In this document: positions 7,515 through 15,185 of the stretch, one piece after another
How the letters are laid out: the number at the start of each line of letters is the position of its first letter
Numbering within the stretch: position 1 is the stretch's first letter
Origin: CAVQHY01 sp963712465
Lineage (GTDB): Bacteria > Actinomycetota > Thermoleophilia > Gaiellales > Gaiellaceae
Direction of reading: 5' to 3'
NCBI GenBank assembly: GCA_963712465.1
Contig: CAVQHY010000006.1
Coordinates: 434,001 to 498,000, forward strand
DNA length: 64,000 nt
The notes under the pieces: generated by a model
What the model was told of the DNA's origin: nothing
Seen by the model: only the letters and a program-made list of their open reading frames with translations
Database searches by the model: none
Translations under genes and position numbers: made by a program

Positions 7515-10100
7515 TCACGGCAACTCGACGGAGACGAAGTTCTTTGCCTTCGAGTTCGGGTTGCCGTCCACCCCGGGTTGGGAGACGTGTCCGTAGCGGT
7601 CTTTCTCCGAGAGCGTCGGGGAGTTCTTGGCTGTCCGCGGGGGGCGGTCGAGCTTGCGGATCGCACCACGTGTGTTCTTGAAGAAGGCGCCGTTTGACTT
7701 CTGTTGGTTGGGCCCGCCTGCGACGAGGTTGTTCGCGTAGTAGGCCGGGACGCCGAACTCGGTCGGGTCGCTTGGTCCTTGCCAGCCGAAGATCGCCGAG
7801 ACGAGGCCTGGTTGGACCTGGTCGGAGACGTTGACGACGCCCTGCGTCGAGGAGTACTGATTCGAGACCTCGGCCCAGTCGCCGTCCTTGAGCCCCGCTG
7901 CGGCTGCGTCAGCTGGGTTCACGACGAACTCCATGTACGGCACGGTGTTGCGGGCGAGGACTTTCGTCCAGCGGTAGGTGTAGCCGGACTGCCAGATCGA
8001 CTGGTAGCGGACGGTCGTGACGAAGAGCGGGTACTGGGAGTTGGGCTTGATGTCGTCGGGCAAGAAGGCGAGCGGATCGGCTGCGGTCCAGTTCTGATCC
8101 CAGCCGACGAACCGGGCCTTGCCGTCCGGAGTCGCGAACTTGTCCTCGTAGATGCGCTCTGTACCGATCAGCGTGTTGCCCTGACGCTTGGTCGGTTGCT
8201 GGATGCCGTTCGTTCCGAGCGCTGCCAGGTCTTCGGGTGAGATGTTGTCGAGTCCGAGCGCCTTGCCCTCAGAGGTCTGGCGCATGGCGTTGAAGACGTC
8301 CTCCCATTTCGAGAACTGCCACTCGGCGGCATCGACAAGCCCGTACTTCGACGCGAGCCGCTGGGCTAGCCGGACGAAGATCAGGTACTCGGCGACGACC
8401 TCTCCGGGCGGGTCGTAGAACTGCTGGTTGACGCGCAGTCGCCGCTCGAGGTTCTCGCGGGTGTAGGTGTACTCGCCCCATGCGGCTGCGGGCAGCACGA
8501 GGTCGGCGACCTGGGTTATGTCGGACGGTCGGATGTTGATGTCGACGACAAAGCCCACACGCTCGGTGAATTGGCGCAGCTGGGTCGTCTGTTGCTGCAT
8601 CCGCAGCGGGTTGCAGATCGCGAAGATCGCGAGGTCGATCGTGCCCTTCTCGAGCTCCTGCCAGAGGTTTCGGCGTAGGTCGCCCGACTGCGGGTGCGGC
8701 CAGTCGAAGTCGTACATGTACGCGCTCTGGTGCCCGCCCTGCCGGCCGAACACCTGGCCTTCGCGACCGACCGAGCCCACGAGCAGGGCTAGGTTCGCAT
8801 AGGAGTTCATGACCTGGGTGTTCTGCGTCCCGGACCAGATCACGCCCTTCTCAAACAGCAGCGATGACTTGTTCGGCTTGCCGAGGAGCTTCGCGGCTGT
8901 TCGCACCTTTGCGGCCGGCACGCCCGTGACGATCTCGGTGCTTTCAGGCTTGTACTTGTCCTGGGTGATGATCGCCTTCAGAGCGTCGAAGCTGGCCTTG
9001 TCGACGCGGGCATCGATGTACGCCTGGTCGTGAAGATTCTCGGCCAGGATCACGTTCATGAGCGAGTTCAGCAACACGACGTCGGTGTTCGGCTTCAGCT
9101 GCAGGTGGACCCCGCCGAGGTCTTCGGCGTTAGCTGCCGGCACGGTCTTGCGCGGGTCGATGACGATCTTCTTGCTCTTCTGCGCAAAGACCCGGTTGTA
9201 GAAGACGGTTCCCGTCTCGTAGGCGTTGCAGCCTGAGTAGAGCACCGTGTCGGCGACTTCGAAGTCGCGATAGGCGTACAGAAGTGTCGAGGCCGAGCCG
9301 AAGTTGTCGGCGATTGACGGATGCTCCGAGTTCCACTTCGGCCGGTTGTGGATCGCCCGTACGGCAACGCCCTTGTCCGGGCCGAGTACAGGGTCATACA
9401 GGCCCTTCGGCTTCGCGGCGAAGAAGAGCTTCGTCGAGGAGAAGTTCATCTCCGGCGAGAGATGGTCGGCGCCCCAGAGTCCGATCGAGGACGGGCCACG
9501 GCCATCGAGCGCCTGCTTGATCCTGGCTGCGAACAGGTCGAGCGCCTCATCCCAGGTCACGCGGCGAAGCGGGCCGCCCTTGGTGTCGCGCACCTGCGGG
9601 TAGAGCAGACGCTCAGTCGGGTTAGTGAGGGGATGTTTCTGGGTTGTGTAGACGGTGAGCGCGTTCGTCCCGCCCCGCGGAGAGTGGTCGCCTTTGTTGA
9701 CGATGCAGTCGGGATCGGGAACGACGGCGACGTAGCTGTCGACGCCGTCGACCTGCGTTCGCGTCACCATCGACGGGGCGATCCAGCTGCCCAGAGCTCC
9801 CTTCGGAGTGCCCGGCTTCTTCGGCGTGCTCGCGACCGGCCAGGTGTAAATCTTGTAGCCACAGCCGACGTTGCAGTACTGACAGGCTGAGGTGTGCACC
9901 TTCGCGTCCGCTGGCGGAACCGGCACCTGCGCCTGGCCGAGGAAATCGGCCATCTTGGCGTCAACGGCGGCTGGTTCGGCGCCCCAAGCCTCGCCAGGCT
10001 TGAGGAATACCGGCAGCGATAGCGCGCCAGCGCCGGCGAGAAGCCCGCCGACCGCCTGTTTACGGCTGAGCCGACCTTCCTGTACGTCTTCCTCGCTCAT
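7515..10100 (-). CDS. aioA: Arsenite oxidase large subunit, molybdopterin/[3Fe-4S]
   Basis: An 861-residue DMSO-reductase-family enzyme that oxidises As(III) to As(V). The [3Fe-4S] ligands are C-x2-C-x3-C at Cys73, Cys76 and Cys80, and a Ser (VNKGDHSPRGG, about 60 residues on) stands where other family members have a fourth Cys, the Aio pattern. Other family blocks include SGCNAYETG, PNTDVVLLNSLMNV and GGHQSAYMYDFDWPHP. A hydrophobic segment around residues 15-32 after LSRKQ may be a weak export signal; in known enzymes export is led by the small subunit. ATG 10100 follows GGGAGGTGGG and overlaps the aioB stop by 4 bp. The related iodate reductase IdrA is the main alternative, but the surrounding arsR, arsM and aquaporin genes favour arsenite. 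Confidence 0.88.
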   Translation of the reverse strand: MSEEDVQEGRLSRKQAVGGLLAGAGALSLPVFLKPGEAWGAEPAAVDAKMADFLGQAQVPVPPADAKVHTSACQYCNVGCGYKIYTWPVASTPKKPGTPKGALGSWIAPSMVTRTQVDGVDSYVAVVPDPDCIVNKGDHSPRGGTNALTVYTTQKHPLTNPTERLLYPQVRDTKGGPLRRVTWDEALDLFAARIKQALDGRGPSSIGLWGADHLSPEMNFSSTKLFFAAKPKGLYDPVLGPDKGVAVRAIHNRPKWNSEHPSIADNFGSASTLLYAYRDFEVADTVLYSGCNAYETGTVFYNRVFAQKSKKIVIDPRKTVPAANAEDLGGVHLQLKPNTDVVLLNSLMNVILAENLHDQAYIDARVDKASFDALKAIITQDKYKPESTEIVTGVPAAKVRTAAKLLGKPNKSSLLFEKGVIWSGTQNTQVMNSYANLALLVGSVGREGQVFGRQGGHQSAYMYDFDWPHPQSGDLRRNLWQELEKGTIDLAIFAICNPLRMQQQTTQLRQFTERVGFVVDINIRPSDITQVADLVLPAAAWGEYTYTRENLERRLRVNQQFYDPPGEVVAEYLIFVRLAQRLASKYGLVDAAEWQFSKWEDVFNAMRQTSEGKALGLDNISPEDLAALGTNGIQQPTKRQGNTLIGTERIYEDKFATPDGKARFVGWDQNWTAADPLAFLPDDIKPNSQYPLFVTTVRYQSIWQSGYTYRWTKVLARNTVPYMEFVVNPADAAAAGLKDGDWAEVSNQYSSTQGVVNVSDQVQPGLVSAIFGWQGPSDPTEFGVPAYYANNLVAGGPNQQKSNGAFFKNTRGAIRKLDRPPRTAKNSPTLSEKDRYGHVSQPGVDGNPNSKAKNFVSVELP

Positions 10101-10639
10101 TTCCCACCTCCCACACGCTTTCCGGGCGCCAGGTTGTCGCGATAGCCGTATACGAGCCCGTTGACGCCGACCGCCCAAACCGCACCGGCCTTGATCCGCA
10201 GGCGCACCCGAGGCAGAGGTTCCATCGCCAGGCCCTGGATAATCGACCCGAGCCGCTCCGGGTCGTAACGGGTCTGATGACACGGACAGAAGAACTCGCG
10301 CTGGGCCTTCCGGTAAGCGACCGGACAGCCCATGTGCTGGCAGAGGATGCTGTAGGCGACGATACTCCTCTTCGGCCCGACACCGCCCGGGACCGCCCGC
10401 CCAACGTCGAGCAGCACGTTCGGCTGTGCCTTCAGCGGATAGGCGAACGACACCGGCTTGTTCACCTTCAGCTTCGCCAGCTCAACAATCTTCAGCTTCG
10501 GATAGCCGGTGGACGCAGCATCAGCGACGTCCGCACCCACCAACGCGGCGGTCGCCGCCCCGGCCGCGCCGACGACAAGCAGGTCCCTCCGCGAGAGGCG
10601 CTCGTTGCCTTGCGCCTCGTCCTCGGTGACGGCGCTCAT
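10097..10639 (-). CDS. aioB: Arsenite oxidase small subunit, Rieske [2Fe-2S], Tat-exported
   Basis: A 180-residue Rieske protein with a Tat signal (RLSRRDLLVVGAAG, residues 14-27) followed by a hydrophobic stretch and ADAAS. The cluster ligands are Cys100-x-His102 (CQHMGC) and Cys118-x2-His121 (CPCH); Cys105 and Cys120 are placed to form the bc1-type disulfide. It passes electrons from the AioA [3Fe-4S] centre to the external carrier and leads the dimer through the Tat pathway. Strong ribosome site GAAAGGAGG before ATG 10639. First gene of aioBA-cupredoxin-DUF6457. Confidence 0.9.
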   Translation of the reverse strand: MSAVTEDEAQGNERLSRRDLLVVGAAGAATAALVGADVADAASTGYPKLKIVELAKLKVNKPVSFAYPLKAQPNVLLDVGRAVPGGVGPKRSIVAYSILCQHMGCPVAYRKAQREFFCPCHQTRYDPERLGSIIQGLAMEPLPRVRLRIKAGAVWAVGVNGLVYGYRDNLAPGKRVGGGK

Positions 10640-10726
10640 GCGACCTCCTTTCGGGAGCTGGGCTCCTGTCGCACACCGGGCCGGCGAGTGCCCAGACTCC
10701 GATCAAGTGCGTGATCGCCGAGACTA

Positions 10727-10744
10727 TATTCCGTCTACGGAATA
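10727..10744. promoter_or_regulatory. Perfect palindromic operator in the aioB-arsR divergent promoter
   Basis: TATTCCGT-CT-ACGGAATA is a perfect 8+8 dyad, and flanking GACTA/TAGTC extends the symmetry with a 2-base bulge. On the minus strand a TTGACT -35 and a TATAGT -10 about 15-16 bases apart bracket the palindrome, the position expected for an ArsR repressor. The arsR gene starts 4 bases beyond it on the other strand, so both directions can be controlled from one site. Confidence 0.7.
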
Positions 10745-10748
10745 GTCA

Positions 10749-11231
10749 ATGTACGCAAGTCAGTTAACTAGCGTATCCTCGGTTATCGAAAGCAGCGACA
10801 GCGCCGAGTACACTCCGTCCATCTCGTTCCCAGAAAACAGCCCCGCGCCAGTCACCCGTCCGCTTCCTCTTGTGGGTGCGCAGGAGTCGCTTGCCAAGCC
10901 GCTCATCGTCGACGTGCCCCGGAATCTCACGCTCGAGGTTTTCCAGGCGCTCGCCGATCCGGTGCGCTTAGAACTGATCGCGCACATCGCCGCTCGCGGG
11001 CCGATCTGCGTCTGCCACCTCGAGGACGCGCTCGCCTACCGCCAGCCGCGCATCTCCAAGCACCTCGCGGTGCTGCGCCGCGCAGGACTGGTGACGTCGC
11101 GTCGCGAAGGCACCTGGGTCTACTACACAGCGGTGATGGACGCGCTCGAGCCTGCACGCGACTTCTTGGAGCAGCTCGGGCGCTCTTCTCACCAGCCGCA
11201 CCTCGCCGACTCTTGCGACGAGCCGGCCTAG
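10749..11231 (+). CDS. arsR: ArsR-family arsenic-responsive repressor
   Basis: Winged-helix metalloregulator of up to 160 residues. The core begins LTLEVFQALADPVRLELI, has the As(III)-binding CxC in PICVCHLEDAL (Cys87 and Cys89), a recognition helix QPRISKHLAVLRRAGLV and the wing REGTWVYY. Binding As(III) should release DNA. About 55 residues precede the core and are not conserved-looking, so the true start may be a downstream GTG (10872 or 10912) rather than ATG 10749. It faces aioB across a palindromic operator and probably controls both itself and aioBA; this differs from the AioSR two-component control known in proteobacteria. Confidence 0.85.
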   Translation: MYASQLTSVSSVIESSDSAEYTPSISFPENSPAPVTRPLPLVGAQESLAKPLIVDVPRNLTLEVFQALADPVRLELIAHIAARGPICVCHLEDALAYRQPRISKHLAVLRRAGLVTSRREGTWVYYTAVMDALEPARDFLEQLGRSSHQPHLADSCDEPA

Positions 11232-11270
11232 ACTCGACCGTCGGCTGCGACCGTCGAGATAGCGCGTGGA

Positions 11271-12023
11271 CTAGCTGCGAACCTTTTCCCGCGGACCCTC
11301 TGGCAGGGGTTCTTCCACGCTTTCCTGCTCGTCGCTCAATGTGAAGTCGGCAGTTCGTGTGGGCTCTGATCTCACGAACTGGTAGATGAGTGCGCCGAGG
11401 GCCGCACCCACGAGCGGCGCGACGATGTAGAGCCAGATCGAGGTGAGATCGCCCGCCACGATGCCGGGGCCGAGTGACCGGGCTGGATTCATCGACGCGC
11501 CCGAGATCGGCCCGCCGAACATCGCGTCGAGTCCGACGGTGCCGCCGATGGCGATCGCGGCCGCCTCGCCGACCGATCGAGCGTCGGTCGCGACGGCCAT
11601 GATCACAAACATGAGGAAGAACGTCATCACGAGCTCCCAGAGAAACGACTGGGACTGCGACCCTGAGGGGAGTGTGGCACCCACATTGGCCACGTCGCCA
11701 AGCGAGGCGCGAAGGATCGCCGCTGCTGCCAGAGCGCCGGCAAGCTGGGCCGACCAGTAGGCGCCGACGCGCGGCCAGGGGAAATGGCGAGTGAGCGCGA
11801 AAGCGAAGCTGACGGCCGGGTTGAAGTGGGCGCCGGAGACGTGGCCGACGGCGTAAATCATGACCATGATCACGAGGCCGAAGCTGATGGCGACGCCGAC
11901 ATGGCCAAGAGCGCCTGTCTTGGCATCGACCATGATCGCGCCGCAGCCGGCGAAGACGAGCGCGAAGGTTCCGATCGCCTCGGCGACAAGTGCCCGTGCC
12001 AACAGACGGTTCGCTCTGATCAT
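11271..12023 (-). CDS. aqpS: MIP-family aquaporin/aquaglyceroporin, arsenite-linked
   Basis: A 250-residue channel with six transmembrane segments and the two half-helix signatures HFNPAVSFA and SMNPARSLG. ATG 12023 begins MIRANRLLARALVAEAIGT. Family members pass water, glycerol or undissociated As(OH)3. In rhizobial ars operons AqpS replaces an efflux pump by letting internally formed arsenite leave down its gradient, and no ArsB/Acr3 pump is seen here. The highly charged C-terminal tail is unusual. The gene name rests on context; pore residues look closer to AqpZ than to GlpF. Confidence 0.75.
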   Translation of the reverse strand: MIRANRLLARALVAEAIGTFALVFAGCGAIMVDAKTGALGHVGVAISFGLVIMVMIYAVGHVSGAHFNPAVSFAFALTRHFPWPRVGAYWSAQLAGALAAAAILRASLGDVANVGATLPSGSQSQSFLWELVMTFFLMFVIMAVATDARSVGEAAAIAIGGTVGLDAMFGGPISGASMNPARSLGPGIVAGDLTSIWLYIVAPLVGAALGALIYQFVRSEPTRTADFTLSDEQESVEEPLPEGPREKVRS

Positions 12024-12039
12024 CCGAGAACGGCGCGGA

Positions 12040-12193
12040 GCGCAGTAAGCGTCTCCGGAACGGTGAGCCACCACCTCAAGGTGCTGCGGATGGCCGGGCT
12101 CGTCACGCGCGAGCAACGTGGGAGTTGGGCCACAGCCGTGTGCTCAGGCTCCTCGCCGAGCTGGTCCCGGACAAGCAGCCGTCTGCCGAATAG
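12040..12193 (+). pseudogene. arsR remnant (C-terminal half, frameshifted)
   Basis: Between the aquaporin and arsM a plus-strand frame reads SVSGTVSHHLKVLRMAGLV then TREQRGSWA, the recognition helix and wing of an ArsR repressor. After GSW the frame is lost and resumes in another frame as LRLLAELVPDKQPSAE with TAG at 12191-12193. The N-terminal half and start are gone. It is a decayed third arsR in this island. Confidence 0.75.
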
Positions 12194-12234
12194 TGCGCCG
12201 TGGGCGCCGCCCCACTTCAGCAGGAGCACCTTGG

Positions 12235-13077
12235 CTAGCAGCAGCCTGCTCCGCGCGAAGACTCGGCAAGCAAGAGCGATTTCGTCGCAGCTGGGCTCTG
12301 CTCATCGGCTGGCCTCTGGGGCTTGCGCGCTTTGACGATCGCGCCATGTATTCCGTCCGCGACCTCGTGGGTGAACGTGACTGAGACATCCTCGAACCCA
12401 GCTGCCTCGAGGCCGGCCTCGTACTCGCCTTTCGAAAGCGCGCCGGCGATGCAGCCAACGTAGGAGCCCCGCTCGCCGCGCTCGGCCGGCGAGAGCCGGT
12501 CCTCTGCGACGACGTCTGAGACGCCCAGCCGACCGCCAGGCTTCAAGACCCGAGCGATCTCCATCAGGACAGCAGGCTTGTCGACGGAGAGGTTGATGAC
12601 GCAATTAGAGATAACCACGTCGATCGACTCGCCCGGGAGTGGCACGGCCTCGACCACGCCCTTGAGGAAGATCGCGTTCTTGATTCCAGCGTCGTCGGCG
12701 TTTCTGCGCGCGAGCCCGAGCATCTCGTCGGTCATGTCGAGCCCGTAGGCAAGACCGGTCGAGCCAACACGCCGCGCCGACAGGATCACGTCGATCCCGC
12801 CGCCGGAACCGAGGTCAAGCACAGTTTCACCCTCATTGAGCTCGGCGACGGCGGTCGGGTTGCCGCAGCCGAGTGAGGCCAGGGCGGCAGCGTCCGGCAG
12901 CTCGCCGCGCTCCTCGGAGGTGTAAAGCGACTCGCCGAAGTCGGCGCTTACGCTCACGTCCTCACAACAGGAGCCGCTGCCGCAGCCGACCGCTCCCTCG
13001 CCTTCGGTAACAGCTCTTGCGGCTTCGGCGTACCGGCGCCGCACTTCCTCGCGAAGTGTTTCAGCAGACGTGGTCAT
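12235..13077 (-). CDS. arsM: Arsenite S-adenosylmethionine methyltransferase
   Basis: A 280-residue class I methyltransferase that adds methyl groups to As(III), giving methylated and volatile arsenicals. The SAM loop is [12 protein letters not shown]. The three catalytic Cys typical of ArsM are present as Cys71 (LGCGNP), Cys149 (SNCVINL) and Cys199 (YVGCIAG). Extra Cys lie at 32, 37 and 38 and at the C-terminal GAGCC, probably arsenic-capturing. ATG 13077 follows GGAGG at a usual distance. It lies 5 bases after arsR in the same operon and is surely arsenic-induced. Confidence 0.9.
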   Translation of the reverse strand: MTTSAETLREEVRRRYAEAARAVTEGEGAVGCGSGSCCEDVSVSADFGESLYTSEERGELPDAAALASLGCGNPTAVAELNEGETVLDLGSGGGIDVILSARRVGSTGLAYGLDMTDEMLGLARRNADDAGIKNAIFLKGVVEAVPLPGESIDVVISNCVINLSVDKPAVLMEIARVLKPGGRLGVSDVVAEDRLSPAERGERGSYVGCIAGALSKGEYEAGLEAAGFEDVSVTFTHEVADGIHGAIVKARKPQRPADEQSPAATKSLLLAESSRGAGCC

Positions 13078-13082
13078 CAGGA

Positions 13083-13433
13083 TCAACCTCCTACGGTCGT
13101 TCGAGTCAGGTCGGCGAGGCCAGCGAGCCGCGCCATCGCTTCCGGCCGCACCGAGAAGAACGCCCACTTGCCGCGCTGCACTCGCTCGAGCAGACCGGCA
13201 TCCACGAGCTTCTTCAGATGATGCGAGACCGTCGGCTGTGACAGCCCGATCGGTTCCACCAGGTTGCAGACACAGACCGGGCTTTCGCTGGTTACCAGCA
13301 GGTTGACGATGCGAACACGAGCAGGGTCAGCGAGCGCCGCGAAGAGAGCCGCCGTCGCCTCAGCTTCGTCGTCCGAGAGCGTCGCCGCCGCCAGCGGAGC
13401 GCAGCACGCGATCGGGGCCGCTGCGCTATTCAT
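13083..13433 (-). CDS. arsR: ArsR-family arsenic-responsive repressor of arsM operon
   Basis: A 116-residue winged-helix repressor: ALADPARVRIVNLL, the CxC arsenic site PVCVCNL (Cys54, Cys56), recognition helix QPTVSHHLKKLVDAGLL and wing RGKWAFF. An N-terminal Cys10-Cys11 pair recalls the Corynebacterium type, where two N-terminal Cys plus one Cys after the recognition region bind As(III). ATG 13433 has GTGAGG six bases upstream; the in-frame GTG 13445 is less likely. Transcribed with arsM from the promoter at 13461-13488. Confidence 0.88.
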   Translation of the reverse strand: MNSAAAPIACCAPLAAATLSDDEAEATAALFAALADPARVRIVNLLVTSESPVCVCNLVEPIGLSQPTVSHHLKKLVDAGLLERVQRGKWAFFSVRPEAMARLAGLADLTRTTVGG

Positions 13434-13460
13434 GAGATGCCTCACACATCGATGGGTCTC

Positions 13461-13488
13461 AATATATCGAAGAACGTCAATCTGTCAA
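13461..13488 (-). promoter_or_regulatory. arsR-arsM promoter with likely ArsR half-sites
   Basis: On the minus strand TTGACA (13488-13483), a 16-base spacer and TATATT (13466-13461) form a near-consensus promoter about 30 bases before the arsR start. ATTGA is repeated within it (ATTGACG in the spacer and ATATTGA across the -10), which is the half-site wording of many ArsR operators. Confidence 0.7.
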
Positions 13489-13896
13489 GGTGCGGTGGTT
13501 CACGCAGGCGAGGGCTTTCCTTCACGCTGTGGAGCGGGGGCAGCGTGGAGATCCTGTGACCACCTCAGGAGGTCAGCGCGTCCCTGCGTTCGGGGGCCTT
13601 TCGGGGGCCATCAGGCAGTCCCATCGCGGCATCGGCGTACCCTCCGTTCGGCACCATACGGAGCTCGAAGCGGCCTGGAGACCGGGTTCTCGGGCACGCG
13701 GATTGACGCGGGTGGACGCTCGTCTCACGGCTAGGCCCGCGACAGGAGAGGCTTATAGTCAGGACTACTGGACGAATGACCTGAACTAGCCTCTCGATCC
13801 GTCCAGACTCGACTGGCTCGGTCTGCTCCAACGATGTCGCCGTGGCGGCTCGAGTAGGGACGTGGCCGAGCGTTGCGGCTGTCCGGTGGTGTTTCC
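13489..13896. other. Intergenic region right of the arsenic island
   Basis: About 400 bases with no supported gene. A TTATAGT-like -10 lies at about 13752 and may serve the downstream membrane protein. Composition stays GC-rich. I see no integrase, direct repeat or tRNA end that would mark an island boundary. Confidence 0.35.
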
Positions 13897-14643
13897 ATGC
13901 TGGTGAGGATGGCTGAGGCCAGCGCACCCACCGAGGGGGCCGCTGTTGCGCCCGACCCGGATCGTTTGCATGCGGCGCTGCGCGAGGCACGAGACGACGC
14001 CGCGCCCTTCGCGCTCGCAGCTGCCGGAATCCTCGTAGCGTTGGCGCTCGTGAGCAGGCACGCTGACTGGGCCCTGCTCGGGCACCAGCTTTGGTGGATG
14101 TGGTTAGTCGTCGCCGCTCCATACGTCTGCCTCTCCGCGACGCTGCACTTAGGCTTGGGCCGCCTCGTCCGCCATGACCGCCGGCGGCAAATCGTGATCA
14201 CGCTGCTTGCGCTCGTTTGGGTCTTCACCGTTCTGGGTGTGGTTGTGCTCGTGATGTCGCTGGTGGCTCACTCGGGCGTGCAGATGACGGGACGGCAACT
14301 GCTGTTCAGCGGCGGCGCAGTGTGGTTCACCAACGCCGTCGCGTTCGGGCTTGCCTTCTGGGAGCTGGACTGTGGTGGTCCGGTTGCCCGTGCACTCGCG
14401 ACTGCGCGTACCAAGCCCGACTTCCAGTTTCCCCAAGACGAGAATGCCCGACTAGCACGGGAAGGTTGGGCGCCACGCCTGTGGGACTACTTCTACGTGT
14501 CGCTGACTAACTCGATCGCGTTCAGCCCAACCGACGCGATGCCACTCACGCGCCCCGCCAAGGCGTTGATGGCGGCCGGCTCTACGCTTTCTGCGATCAC
14601 GATCCTTCTCGTCGCCGCACGCGCAGTGAACATCCTCTCCTAG
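13897..14643 (+). CDS. Polytopic membrane protein with channel-like C-terminus
   Basis: A 248-residue inner-membrane protein with about five transmembrane segments (GILVALALVS; WMWLVVAAPYVCL; VITLLALVWVFTVLGVVVLV; AVWFTNAVAFGLAFW; and the C-terminal helix). The segment FYVSLTNSIAFSPTDAMPL followed by a long hydrophobic helix resembles the pore loop and inner helix of two-transmembrane K+ channels, though the GYGD filter is replaced. I know this as a conserved actinobacterial hypothetical family without assigned function. ATG 13897 follows a weak GGTGGTG; TTG 13873 and ATG 13909 are alternatives. Confidence 0.7.
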   Translation: MLVRMAEASAPTEGAAVAPDPDRLHAALREARDDAAPFALAAAGILVALALVSRHADWALLGHQLWWMWLVVAAPYVCLSATLHLGLGRLVRHDRRRQIVITLLALVWVFTVLGVVVLVMSLVAHSGVQMTGRQLLFSGGAVWFTNAVAFGLAFWELDCGGPVARALATARTKPDFQFPQDENARLAREGWAPRLWDYFYVSLTNSIAFSPTDAMPLTRPAKALMAAGSTLSAITILLVAARAVNILS

Positions 14644-15185
14644 CTCGCCATCGTCCTAATGGGCTTACCGCTTCGGTCGCGCTTGACTCCTCTCGAAGTC
14701 ATCCCGGCTCGCGGGTGAACCGCGGCGACAATCTCAGGTGAGGGCGCAACGCTCGCTCTGCTCGGCGCGGTTCTCTTCCTCGGAATCACGTTGCAGGCGC
14801 TGATCGTCGGAGAAGCCGCGTCCGGGACAGGACTGGGGCCACTACCTTCTTTACGCCGACCAGATCCGCCACGAGCACTCGCTCCTGATCAACAATCCAT
14901 ACTGGCGCTCGGGGGCAGGAATTTCGCTGAGGATCCGGGTGTTCTGTCGCTCTATGGCGCGTACGCCCTCCTTTCTGGCCAGCCGACCGCCACAGGCCAC
15001 ACCCACAGCCGACGTGCGACAGGCTTCCAGTTGTCTCGGGCGTCCGCCACTTCTCCTCCTCCGTGGGTCCCACGCTGCCAGCTCACGGCCCCCGAGTAGG
15101 CCGGCGACTGCGCGAGTTCCGGAAGGCATCGGCTTTGACAGGCTCTCCACGTCCGGCCCAGACTGCTGCCGCCCGATGTCCGGAA
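14644..15185. other. Region between genes containing a decayed gene
   Basis: The only coding signal here is the decayed membrane protein fragment at 14746-14985, described separately. Bases 14986-15185 show nothing I can support. Confidence 0.4.
14746..14985 (+). pseudogene. Remnant of a polytopic membrane glycosyltransferase-like protein (N-terminal part)
   Basis: Three consecutive frames give one protein: ATLALLGAVLFLGITLQALIV (a membrane helix), then in the next frame GQDWGHYLLYADQIRHEH and SLLINNPYW, then in the third RNFAEDPGVLSLYGAYALL. Together they read as the first helix and the Asp-containing external loop of a GT39/ArnT-like membrane protein. Two frameshifts plus a missing C-terminal part make it a pseudogene. 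Confidence 0.6.

Noticed and set aside
7515..10639. Iodate reductase (IdrAB) instead of arsenite oxidase
   Set aside because: No IdrP-type cytochrome peroxidase genes nearby; arsR, arsM and an aquaporin surround the operon. A phylogeny would settle it.
13489..13896. Small genes in the region right of arsR
   Set aside because: Frames are open only through GC bias, with no ribosome site or recognisable protein pattern.
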